From JBCBWG01 sp036804185 (GTDB lineage: Bacteria; Pseudomonadota; Alphaproteobacteria; Rhizobiales; Hyphomicrobiaceae): 60,562 bases of DNA. The notes under the pieces were generated by a model. That model saw only the letters and a list, made by a program, of their open reading frames with translations, was not told where the DNA came from and did not search any database. Below are positions 52,874 to 60,562 of this stretch, in pieces; position 1 is the first letter of the stretch, and the number at the start of each line of letters is the position of its first letter. The translations under genes and the position numbers were made by a program. The stretch spans positions 1-60,562 of the forward strand of contig JBHJOC010000017.1 in NCBI GenBank assembly GCA_050330095.1, given 5' to 3'.

Positions 52874-55800
52874 AGCCTTTGATCCTGACCATGCAGGCCT
52901 TCGGGCCGTTTGCTGGCCGCGAGGTGCTCGATTTCAGACCAGCGCTCGAGACAGGCCTGTTCGGCATCTACGGGCCAACGGGCGCGGGCAAGTCTTCAAT
53001 CTTCAGTGCGATGACCCTCGCACTGTTTGGCGAGGATGCGCGTGGCGGCAAGACGATTGTCCCGGCGTTGCGATCGGGACATGCGGCCGCGGACCTGATC
53101 ACCGAAGTGGAGTTGATTTTCGAAGTCGGCGGCAGACGCTATCGGGTCGTGCGGCGTCCGAAGCAGTTGCGCCAGAAAACGCGCGGCAGCGGTGAGACGG
53201 CCGACGGCCCGTTCGCCTGGCTGTTCGACGTGACCGATTTGATGATCGATGACATCGGCGCGGAACGACCGGGGAAGGTGATCGCCGAGAAATCGGTGCA
53301 GGCCGTTGATGCAGCGGTTGTTGAGGTGCTTGGCTACAAGGTCGAGCAGTTTCGCCAGATCGTTCTGTTGCCGCAGGGCAAGTTCGAGACGTTTCTTGCC
53401 GCCAAGACCGAGGAGCGTGGCAAGATCCTGAAGGACTTGTTCGATGTCTCGCTCTACCGCGCACTGACGGAGCGATTGAAGACCGAGGCCGACGACGTCC
53501 AGTCGAGGATCAATCGTGGCCGCGACATCTGCCTCGAGCGGCTCCGGGCAGAGGGGTTCGAGAACCGAGAGGCGCTGGCCGATGGGCTTGCTGCGGCAAC
53601 ATTGACGTCCACCGGCCTGAAGGACGAACTCACCGAGATCGAGGCGCACGCGATAGCAGCCCGCGCGGCCTACGAGAGTGCTGCGCGGACTGACGAAGCT
53701 TTCCGTGCGCACCTCGATGCTGAGCGTGTGTTCGCCGCCATAGCTGCGCGCGATGCCGAAATCGCGTTGCTTGGGGAAGAGGCGCGATTGGTGCGTGCTG
53801 CGGCCAGTCTGGCTGATGCTGATGCAGCGCTTGACGCGGCTCGCAGACGTGCCGGGCTGGCGGCCGCAGAACGTGACCGGACGGCGCTCGCGCGAGAGCG
53901 TTGCGATGCGGACCTGATCGAGGCCAAGGCTGCTTTGGTTCGCGCCGAAGCCGACGTCGAGCAGCTGCCTGCTCGACAGGATCGGTTGCATGCGCTCGGC
54001 CAGCAGCGCGAAGCTTGGCGCAAGGCGGAAGGTTTGCGCGATGTAGTCGCCGAGCGGAAAGCGCACGTCGCCGAGCAAGCCCGCGATATTGAACGCATCA
54101 AAGCCCTGTGTGACGGGCTAACTGCAGAACTCATGCAGGTGGAGCGCGCAATCCAAACCGAGCAGGCCCGGCGGGCCGATCGAGAGCGCCTCAAGTCTGA
54201 GTTTGCGGCCGTGCAGGCTGAGTTGAAAGCCGCGAAGGCCTTCGAAGAACTGGCGGCGGACGTGAAGCGGCGCGAGATCGCTGCGAGGAGGGCCGAGGCT
54301 GACGCGAATGATGCAGACGCGGAACTTGCCCAAGCCGAGGCCTGCCTTGCGCGCATCGAGGCTGCAGTGCTCGCAGATCACGCGCATGCGCTCGCGTCGA
54401 CGCTGACATCTGGCGCGCCCTGTCCGGTCTGCGGCTCGCCCGATCACCCCCGGCCGGCTCGACGTGTGGATCAGAGTGATGAGTTGGTCGTACAGCGCCG
54501 CGGGGCGATCGCTGCCCGCGACGCTGCGCGGCGTCGCGCGAGCAGCGCAGCCGCCCACTCGAAATCGGCGGCCGAACTGCTTGAACTGAGACGCGGGGAC
54601 CTTGCAGTGCTGGACCCACCGACGGTGCCAGCCTCCGAGATCGAGGGTCGCTCTGCCCAGATCGCAGCAGCTGTTCAGCATATCGGGCCACCGGTCGACC
54701 TCGGTTTGCAGGCCAACCGGCTCGAAGCCTTGCGAGCCGAACATGACGCAGCACGCTTGAGGCTTGAACAGGCGGCGCAAGCCAGAGAAGCAGCGGCAAC
54801 GTCGCTTGCCGTTTCGGAGAACGCTTTTCACGAGGCCCTCAGCGCCGTCGACGAGAACCTTAGGGCGGCAGGAGCACTCGATCAGGAGATTGCGCGCATC
54901 GCAGCTGAGAACAATCAGCTCCAGCGGGCTCTGACAGCTGCGCGAGACCGCGAGCGACAGGCGGGCCTGGCGGCAGCCAGCGCGCGTCAGGCCGGAAGCT
55001 ATGCGGCCGAGATCGCAGAACAGGCTCTGCAGGAGCACGAGGAGGCGGCGGAGCGTTTCGAGCGGCGGCTTGCCGAACTCGGGTTCGATGGCGAACGCTA
55101 CGCGCGAGCCAAAGCTGCTGTGCTGCACGTCGAAACGCTAGAGGCACGTGTCGCGGAGCATCAGAACCAGAAGCTCGTTGCTGGCGAGCGCCTGAAGGAC
55201 TGCGAAGCCCGGATCAAAGGCGCTCACCGGCCCGATATCGCGGCTCTTCTTGGGGCGCGTGAGCGCGCGGATGAGGCGGTCAAGCTTGCCGCTCGCCGGC
55301 TCACCGAAGCCGAAGGACGTGTGGCGCATCTCGATCGACTGGGCCACGAACTCGACGCGCGGTTGGCGGCGCTCGACGCGGAAGAGGCGCAATCGGGCGC
55401 TCTGCGCGAACTCAACCAGATGTTCACCGGCAAGCGCCCACCCTACATCGACCTTGAGACATTCGCCATCAGCACGATGTTCGATACGGTCCTCGCTGCG
55501 GCGAACCAACGGCTCGGCCCTATGAGTCTCGGACGCTACAGGCTCGTCAGATCGGACGATGACGGCAATAGGGGAAAGCGCGGCCTCGGGATCGCGGTCG
55601 ATGACACCTACACCGGACGGGAGCGGCCGGCTGCAACGCTGTCAGGCGGAGAGACATTCATCGCCGCGCTCTCGCTCGCGCTCGGTTTGTCAGACGTGGT
55701 CGAGGCGACGCAGGGGCGTATCAGCCTCGACACGATCTTTATCGACGAAGGCTTTGGCAGCCTCGATACGGATGGTACGCTCGATCAGGTTCTGAACACC

Positions 55801-55932
55801 CTCCAGGATCTCATCGGGAAGTCTCGTACGGTTGGGATCGTGTCACATGTGCCGATCGTGCAGCAGACTGTCCCGAACGGCTTCTATGTCGCCAAGACGG
55901 CAAGCGGCAGCACGATCGAGCCGCGCCACTGA
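52870..55932 (+). CDS. sbcC: Exonuclease SbcCD subunit C
   Basis: 1020 residues of the Rad50/SMC type. The N-terminal Walker A is GPTGAGKSS (about residues 36-44); the signature and Walker B halves are at the C-terminus (LSGGETFIAALSLALGL, then DTIFIDEGFGSLD near 955). The central coiled coils are Ala/Arg/Glu-rich, with the zinc hook CPVC at 518-521. The complex with SbcD acts in the cytoplasm on DNA ends. It is translationally coupled to sbcD. Confidence 0.95.
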   Translation: MKPLILTMQAFGPFAGREVLDFRPALETGLFGIYGPTGAGKSSIFSAMTLALFGEDARGGKTIVPALRSGHAAADLITEVELIFEVGGRRYRVVRRPKQLRQKTRGSGETADGPFAWLFDVTDLMIDDIGAERPGKVIAEKSVQAVDAAVVEVLGYKVEQFRQIVLLPQGKFETFLAAKTEERGKILKDLFDVSLYRALTERLKTEADDVQSRINRGRDICLERLRAEGFENREALADGLAAATLTSTGLKDELTEIEAHAIAARAAYESAARTDEAFRAHLDAERVFAAIAARDAEIALLGEEARLVRAAASLADADAALDAARRRAGLAAAERDRTALARERCDADLIEAKAALVRAEADVEQLPARQDRLHALGQQREAWRKAEGLRDVVAERKAHVAEQARDIERIKALCDGLTAELMQVERAIQTEQARRADRERLKSEFAAVQAELKAAKAFEELAADVKRREIAARRAEADANDADAELAQAEACLARIEAAVLADHAHALASTLTSGAPCPVCGSPDHPRPARRVDQSDELVVQRRGAIAARDAARRRASSAAAHSKSAAELLELRRGDLAVLDPPTVPASEIEGRSAQIAAAVQHIGPPVDLGLQANRLEALRAEHDAARLRLEQAAQAREAAATSLAVSENAFHEALSAVDENLRAAGALDQEIARIAAENNQLQRALTAARDRERQAGLAAASARQAGSYAAEIAEQALQEHEEAAERFERRLAELGFDGERYARAKAAVLHVETLEARVAEHQNQKLVAGERLKDCEARIKGAHRPDIAALLGARERADEAVKLAARRLTEAEGRVAHLDRLGHELDARLAALDAEEAQSGALRELNQMFTGKRPPYIDLETFAISTMFDTVLAAANQRLGPMSLGRYRLVRSDDDGNRGKRGLGIAVDDTYTGRERPAATLSGGETFIAALSLALGLSDVVEATQGRISLDTIFIDEGFGSLDTDGTLDQVLNTLQDLIGKSRTVGIVSHVPIVQQTVPNGFYVAKTASGSTIEPRH

Positions 55933-55971
55933 CTGATGACGCGGATCGCCGCTGTTGGTGGAGCGCAGCGC

Positions 55972-56973
55972 TCAATAGCGCGCGATGACCTCGGCGATTT
56001 CCGCCGGTCCCAGCCCTTGAGCAAGGGCGAGCGACAACAGGATGCGCGCTTTCTGCGGGTTGAGCGTGTCGGCCGCAATGAAGCCGCCACCGCTGATCCG
56101 CTCGATCTGGGCGACGCGTCCACTGCCTGCCCTACTCGATTGTACGACGACGACGCCGCTGTCGACAGCGGCTTTTAGGGCCTGGTGCTCTCCGGGGCTG
56201 ACGAAGCCTGGAGCAAAGCCGGCGCTCACAATGCCCTTTGCACCAGCAGCAACGAACGCCCTGACGGCCGCGCCGTCGCATCCGGCATAGCAATAGGAAA
56301 CGTCGACACGCGCGGGTGCCTCGACGTCTTTACGGCCGAACGGTCCGTTCGGGGCGCCGACACGCAAGGGCTTGCGGTAGATGGCGAGGTCGTCGGCATC
56401 GGCATGACCGAGCGCACCGAAATCAGGCGACTTGAATGTCTGCAGCCGCCAAGTCGAGGACTTCGTAACCTCGCGCGCGGCATGAATCTCGTTGTTGGTC
56501 ACGACCAGAACGCCGAGCCCGCGCGCTCGCGCATCGCTGGCGACCCTGACAGCATCGACGAAGTTCGCGGCCGCATCCGTGGAAAGCCCCGTCGATGGCC
56601 GCTGTGCGCCTGTGACGACGATCGTCCGCTCCGTCTTCGCCGTCAGGTTGAGGGCATAGGCCGTTTCCTCAAGCGTTGCCGTTCCGTGCAGAATGACAAA
56701 GCCAGCAACGTCGGGATGGGCTGCCTCGGTCGCCTCGATCAGTCGCAACATCTCAGCCCAACCCGGAAAATCCATGTCGGTGCTTGGGATCGGTGGGAAG
56801 GCGACTGGGATCAGGTCTGCGAACCTCGATGCTGTCGGGAACGTTGCAATCATGCCCGCGGCATCGTGCATCCGGCCGAGGCTCAGGTAGTTCTGCACGT
56901 CGAGTTCGTCGCGGCCGATCGACGAGATCGTTCCGCCCGTCCCAATGACAGCAACTTTGGACTTCTGCGACAT
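55972..56973 (-). CDS. Asparaginase-family amidohydrolase with atypical motif
   Basis: 333 residues. The first threonine motif is GTGGTISS (near residues 11-18). The second motif, normally HGTDT, reads HGTATLEETAYAL, so the catalytic aspartate position is alanine. The lysine region appears as AREVTKSSTWRLQTF followed by GALG. The overall length and fold segments (VTGAQRPS, VVTNNEIHA, CYAGCDGAAV, SAGFAPGFVSP) fit L-asparaginase/glutaminase-like enzymes. The substitution may lower or change activity, and a related amidase function is possible. It converges with sbcC and diverges from the solA-like gene. Confidence 0.85.
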   Translation of the reverse strand: MSQKSKVAVIGTGGTISSIGRDELDVQNYLSLGRMHDAAGMIATFPTASRFADLIPVAFPPIPSTDMDFPGWAEMLRLIEATEAAHPDVAGFVILHGTATLEETAYALNLTAKTERTIVVTGAQRPSTGLSTDAAANFVDAVRVASDARARGLGVLVVTNNEIHAAREVTKSSTWRLQTFKSPDFGALGHADADDLAIYRKPLRVGAPNGPFGRKDVEAPARVDVSYCYAGCDGAAVRAFVAAGAKGIVSAGFAPGFVSPGEHQALKAAVDSGVVVVQSSRAGSGRVAQIERISGGGFIAADTLNPQKARILLSLALAQGLGPAEIAEVIARY

Positions 56974-57177
56974 GTCTCACCACCTTTGCTCATGAGCCTA
57001 CGGCTTTATTGCCGCTTCTGTCGTGCCTGATCGGCGGGCGGATGGAAACGGGTGGAGCCCGGCGGATTGCGACGGTCAGCCATCGCAACGGCCGACGTTC
57101 TGTTGCGTTGGCAGGTCTTGGGTTGGTGGCTAACGTCGTCAGCTGGCGGTCGGGATGCGACACGGGGAAGGGTGATG

Positions 57178-58323
57178 ATGGGCAGAAGCTATGATCACAT
57201 CGTGATCGGCGTTGGTGGCATGGGGTCTGCGACGGCCATGCACCTTGCGGCGCGCGGGCGTCGCGTTCTCGGGCTCGAGCAGTTCGATATTCCCCATGCC
57301 ATGGGATCGAGCCATGGGATCAATCGGATCATCCGGCTCGCTTACAATGAACACCCGGACTACGTGCCAATGCTGCGGCGAGCCTACGACCTGTGGCGGG
57401 CGCTGGAGGCGGATTTCTCCCGCCAGCTGCTCTATGTGACGGGTGGGCTCGATGCCGGACGGGAAGGCGGACGGGTCGTCACCGGCGCGCTCGCTGCATG
57501 TCGTCGTCACGACCTCGAGCACACGGTCATGACCCCCAAAGAGGTCGCGCGGCGCTTCCCCGGCATGGCGTTGCCTGACGACTATACAGCCGTCTTGCAA
57601 CCGGACGCCGGATTCGTGCTGGCTGAAGAGTCAATCATCGCGCATGTAAAGGCCGCCGTCCGGCTCGGGGCCGAGATCAGGGCGCGCGAGCCCGTCGTGA
57701 AATGGACCGCGCGGCCCGGTGGGGATGGTGTTGTGGTCGAGACGTCCCGCGGCAGCTACGAGGCGCAGTCGCTCGTCATCACGGCCGGGGCGTGGGCCGG
57801 TAAACTGCTTGCATCACTTTCGCCAAACGCGCGGCCCCAGCGGCAAGTGCTCGGCTGGTTCCAGCCACTGGTGCCCGGAGATTATGCGCTCGGATCGCTG
57901 CCCGTCTTCATTCTCGACGCAGACGAAGGCAATTTTTACGGCATGCCCGAGTTCGCCGTGCCGGGCTTCAAGATCGGCAAGTTCTACCATCGGGACCAAT
58001 GGTGCGACCCAGACACCATCGACCGGTCGATTGAGGCCGCCGATGAAGAGGTTCTGCGCGTTGCCGTCCGGCGCTATTTCCCGAACGCAAACGGCCCGAC
58101 CATGTCCCTCAGAACGTGCATGTTCACCAACAGCCCGGATCAGCATTTCATCCTGGATCGCGTTCGCGAGACACCGCAAGTTGCGATTGCCGCTGGCTTC
58201 TCGGGCCACGGCTACAAATTCTGCTCCGTTGTCGGAGAAATCATGGCGGACCTCGCGATCGACGGGGCTTCACGGCACGCGATCGAGATGTTCAGGATGG
58301 ACCGGTTCGAGCGCTCAGCTTGA
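57178..58323 (+). CDS. Sarcosine/N-methyltryptophan oxidase-like flavoprotein
   Basis: 381 residues from the ATG at 57178, with GAAGGG upstream; another ATG lies three bases earlier. The FAD Rossmann motif is VIGVGGMGS (near residues 9-17). MSOX-type segments follow: GLEQFDIPHAMGSSHGINRIIR and a C-terminal GFSGHGYKF. Cys314 in RTCMFTNSPDQHFILDR is at the position of the covalent FAD cysteine of monomeric sarcosine oxidase (Cys315). Such enzymes oxidise secondary amines such as sarcosine or N-methyltryptophan to an imine, releasing hydrogen peroxide. The substrate is not settled. Confidence 0.91.
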   Translation: MGRSYDHIVIGVGGMGSATAMHLAARGRRVLGLEQFDIPHAMGSSHGINRIIRLAYNEHPDYVPMLRRAYDLWRALEADFSRQLLYVTGGLDAGREGGRVVTGALAACRRHDLEHTVMTPKEVARRFPGMALPDDYTAVLQPDAGFVLAEESIIAHVKAAVRLGAEIRAREPVVKWTARPGGDGVVVETSRGSYEAQSLVITAGAWAGKLLASLSPNARPQRQVLGWFQPLVPGDYALGSLPVFILDADEGNFYGMPEFAVPGFKIGKFYHRDQWCDPDTIDRSIEAADEEVLRVAVRRYFPNANGPTMSLRTCMFTNSPDQHFILDRVRETPQVAIAAGFSGHGYKFCSVVGEIMADLAIDGASRHAIEMFRMDRFERSA

Positions 58324-58525
58324 GCGAGGCGCTGGCCTCGCGACCTGGCCGCCGAGGCTTGCAGTGGCGCAAGGTCGGACCAATACTGCCGGACGAACCG
58401 GAAGGTGCGAGCGGCTTCGTTTTGGGGTCAAAACCGGCCCGCGCGCCGCCCGTGCCTTACCACTCGCGGATAGAATACCCTTTGAACCACAGGACGCGAT
58501 CCGTCGCTCTCGACTAAAGGACACC

Positions 58526-59473
58526 ATGGCACTGCTCGTCATCGGGAGCGATCGCGCCCCGCACTTCCACGAAATTCTCTCCCGTGAGGCTCCGGATCGC
58601 GACGTGCGCTTGTGGCCCGATGTCGGTAACGCTTCGGACATCAAGGCGGCGCTCGCATGGGGACCACAGCCCGGTGAACTCGCGAAGCTCGGCAACCTCG
58701 AGTTCATCGTCTCGGTTGGCGCTGGGGTTGACCATCTGTTTCGCGATCCCACCCTGCCAGATGTTCCGATTGTGCGTTATGTCGACCCGGACCTGACCGG
58801 GCGCATGACGGAGTACGTCGTCCTCCACACCCTCTATCATTCGCGTCGGATGCTCGAATTCCGGGACCTTCAGGCTGCGGCTCAGTGGCGCTACATCCCA
58901 GAACCTGCGGCGAAGGACGTCAGGGTCGGCATCATGGGGCTTGGCGTGCTCGGCACTGCGTCTGCGCAGGCGCTAGCCTCGCTTGGATACCAGATGCGTG
59001 GGTGGAGCCGGACACCAAAGTCGATCGATGGGGTTGCCTGCTTCGCAGGCTCCGACGGTCTGACGGACTTTCTCAAAGATACGGATATTCTGGTGGTTCT
59101 CCTGCCGCTGACGCCCGATACCCGCGGGATCATCAATCTCGATTTGCTCGATCGGCTCTCGAGGGCCGGTCGGCACCACCGCATGCCAGGGCCCGTGTTG
59201 ATCAACGCTGGGCGCGGCGGCCTGCAAGTCGAAGCCGATATTCTCGCCGCACTGGAAACCCGTCAGCTCTACGCAGCCTCGCTCGATGTGTTCGAAGTGG
59301 AGCCATTGCCACGAACGAGCCCGCTGTGGGCTCATCCCCGCGTTGTGATCACGCCGCACAACTCGGCTGAAAGCACGTCGGAGAGCATCGTTGCCTACTT
59401 CCTGGCAGCGGTCGCCACGCGTGAGGCAGGCAAGCCACTATCCAACGTCGTTGATCGATTGCGACAATATTGA
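58526..59473 (+). CDS. ghrA: Glyoxylate/hydroxypyruvate reductase A-type 2-hydroxyacid dehydrogenase
   Basis: 315 residues from the ATG at 58526, with AAAGGA upstream. The NAD(P)-binding motif is GIMGLGVLGTA; the catalytic arginine is in INAGRGG, and the histidine is in VITPHNSAES. GVDHLFRDPTLPDVPIVRYVDPDLTGRMTEYV at about 70-100 resembles GhrA closely. It reduces glyoxylate or hydroxypyruvate. It lies 202 bases after the oxidase gene; the nearby oxidase could supply glyoxylate-like products, but the link is inference. Confidence 0.9.
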   Translation: MALLVIGSDRAPHFHEILSREAPDRDVRLWPDVGNASDIKAALAWGPQPGELAKLGNLEFIVSVGAGVDHLFRDPTLPDVPIVRYVDPDLTGRMTEYVVLHTLYHSRRMLEFRDLQAAAQWRYIPEPAAKDVRVGIMGLGVLGTASAQALASLGYQMRGWSRTPKSIDGVACFAGSDGLTDFLKDTDILVVLLPLTPDTRGIINLDLLDRLSRAGRHHRMPGPVLINAGRGGLQVEADILAALETRQLYAASLDVFEVEPLPRTSPLWAHPRVVITPHNSAESTSESIVAYFLAAVATREAGKPLSNVVDRLRQY

Positions 59474-59647
59474 TGTTTGCGTCAGTGCCGCGACCGATTT
59501 GCTGGCGCGAGCGCTGAGTGGCCCGCGTTGCGGCACGGATCGGTTGGCCCTGTTCGGTCCCGAGGGGGCGCCGCGCGCACCGCTCATTGACCGGAACGCG
59601 ATCGTCATTCTAGCTGTCAGGCGACAGCGATTGGCCGGAGTAGCTTA

Positions 59648-60562
59648 ATGAGCATTGAGAGCGTGGTCGGTTCGGGGAAATGGGATTTCTGGATCGACCG
59701 CGGCGGGACGTTTACCGACGTCGTCGCGCGTGATCCGGATGGCCGCATTGCTGCCCGCAAGGTCCTGTCAGAAAATCCGGAAGCCTATGAGGATGCGGCG
59801 CTGGAAGGCATTCGCCAGTTCCTCGGTGTGGCCTCCGATGCGCCCATTCCCGGCCATCGGATTAAAGCCGTGAAGATGGGCACCACGGTTGCGACGAACG
59901 CCCTTCTCGAACGCAAGGGCGATCCCACGGCCCTCGTCATCACGCATGGTCTCAAGGATCAGCTCGAGATCGGCTATCAGGAACGGCCAGATATCTTCGC
60001 GAAGAAGATCGTGAAACCGGAGATGCTCTATCGCCGCGTGATTGAGGCCAATGAGCGCGTGCTTGCCGATGGAACGATCGAGCGCGCGCTCGACGAGGAG
60101 CAACTGCGCAACGACCTCGAGGTTGCGCACGCCACCGGAATAACATCGGTCGCAATTGTCCTGATGCACGCCTACGCCTATCCCGAGCACGAACGTCGTG
60201 CCGCAGAGATCGCCAAGTCAGTCGGCTTCCCTCAGGTGTCGGTCAGTCACGAGGTCTCGCCGTTGATCAAGATCGTCGGGCGCGGGGATACCACCGTTGC
60301 TGACGCCTACTTGTCGCCGATCCTGCAACGCTACGTCGACAAGGTGAGCCGTGCGCTGGCCGGGTTCGTCGATGAAGCTGGCCACGCCGAAGCAGCACCC
60401 CAGATTCTCTTCATGGCCTCGTCCGGCGGGCTCAAAGCAGCCGACCTCTTCAAGGGGCGGGATGCGATCCTGTCCGGGCCAGCGGGTGGCATTGTCGGCA
60501 TGGCTGAAACCGCGAAGTTGGCTGGCTTCGAGAAGGTCATCGGCTTCGACATGGGCGGCACC
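59648..60562 (+). CDS. 5-oxoprolinase/hydantoinase, partial (first 305 codons)
   Basis: The reading frame runs from the ATG at 59648 to the window edge with no stop. The opening WDFWIDRGGTFTDVVARDPDGR, then KLSENP-like KVLSENPEAY and MGTTVATNALLERKG, is the HyuA-type N-terminal domain, with an ASKHA-type phosphate loop. Later parts include VSPLIKIVGRGDTTVADAYLSP and SGPAGGIVGM, then FDMGGT. The opening favours the fused 5-oxoprolinase (about 1200 residues) over stand-alone HyuA, but the missing C-terminus prevents a final call. Such enzymes open 5-oxoproline or hydantoins using ATP. Confidence 0.9.
   Translation, partial: MSIESVVGSGKWDFWIDRGGTFTDVVARDPDGRIAARKVLSENPEAYEDAALEGIRQFLGVASDAPIPGHRIKAVKMGTTVATNALLERKGDPTALVITHGLKDQLEIGYQERPDIFAKKIVKPEMLYRRVIEANERVLADGTIERALDEEQLRNDLEVAHATGITSVAIVLMHAYAYPEHERRAAEIAKSVGFPQVSVSHEVSPLIKIVGRGDTTVADAYLSPILQRYVDKVSRALAGFVDEAGHAEAAPQILFMASSGGLKAADLFKGRDAILSGPAGGIVGMAETAKLAGFEKVIGFDMGGT

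Overview
The window reads as chromosomal DNA of an alphaproteobacterium, most likely of the Hyphomicrobiales (Rhizobiales). This is inferred from the leuA ... mreB-mreC-mreD-mrdA-rodA order, a Calvin-subtype class II aldolase, a UvrA with the CPVSG variant of the first zinc finger, DUF2076 and GYF-domain proteins, and TadG-like proteins. Most of the window is G+C rich (for example 38 of 60 bases at 9721-9780). Exceptions are the left edge (18 of 60 at 961-1020) and the gap between two TadG-like genes (22 of 60 at 46081-46140). I see no insertion sequence, CRISPR array, rRNA or complete prophage.

Layout. 1-2004: an A+T-rich KAP-family P-loop NTPase gene, then an apparently gene-free stretch, then a tRNA-Lys(CTT) on the minus strand whose 3' end faces the NTPase; this looks like the edge of an acquired island. 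2.3-9 kb: an ABC-F ATPase, a GYF-domain membrane protein, ndk overlapping a RidA-family gene, and a TadG-like von Willebrand protein. 9-17.3 kb: leuA, then the cell-elongation cluster mreBCD-mrdA-rodA. 17.4-25.6 kb: a small secreted His/Gly/Arg-rich protein, an EamA transporter, an unrecognised membrane protein, an orphan NusG/RfaH-like factor, a cell-wall amidase, serA and an MFS carrier. 25.9-29.3 kb: a benzoylformate-decarboxylase-like ThDP enzyme followed by a Baeyer-Villiger-type monooxygenase. 29.4-36.4 kb: an XRE-type regulator, rlpA, fructose-bisphosphate aldolase and uvrA, which carries an apparent one-base deletion near its 3' end.

36.5-44.2 kb: a MarR regulator divergent from a DUF1428 gene, with a perfect palindrome between them; then an acyl-CoA catabolic block. 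An enoyl-CoA hydratase is divergent from a run of 3-hydroxyacyl-CoA dehydrogenase, SDR, ADP-forming acyl-CoA ligase, DUF35 OB-fold protein and thiolase-like protein. Together these could activate, hydrate, oxidise and cleave a CoA-bound substrate; the substrate is unknown. 44.3-48.7 kb: two divergent TadG-like envelope proteins with unusual C-termini, separated by an A+T-rich gap, then a DUF2076 protein. 48.8-55.9 kb: small enzymes (GNAT, SnoaL-like, nucleoside deoxyribosyltransferase), an unrecognised 257-residue protein and sbcDC. 56-60.6 kb: nitrogen-compound catabolism: an asparaginase-like protein, a sarcosine/N-methyltryptophan oxidase-like flavoprotein, a glyoxylate/hydroxypyruvate reductase and the first 305 codons of a 5-oxoprolinase/hydantoinase.

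The points most worth a second look are the uvrA frameshift, the KAP NTPase beside tRNA-Lys, the DUF35-thiolase operon, the paired TadG-like genes with their long A+T-rich spacer, and the unrecognised genes at 19206 and 50888. I did not find one unambiguous new system.
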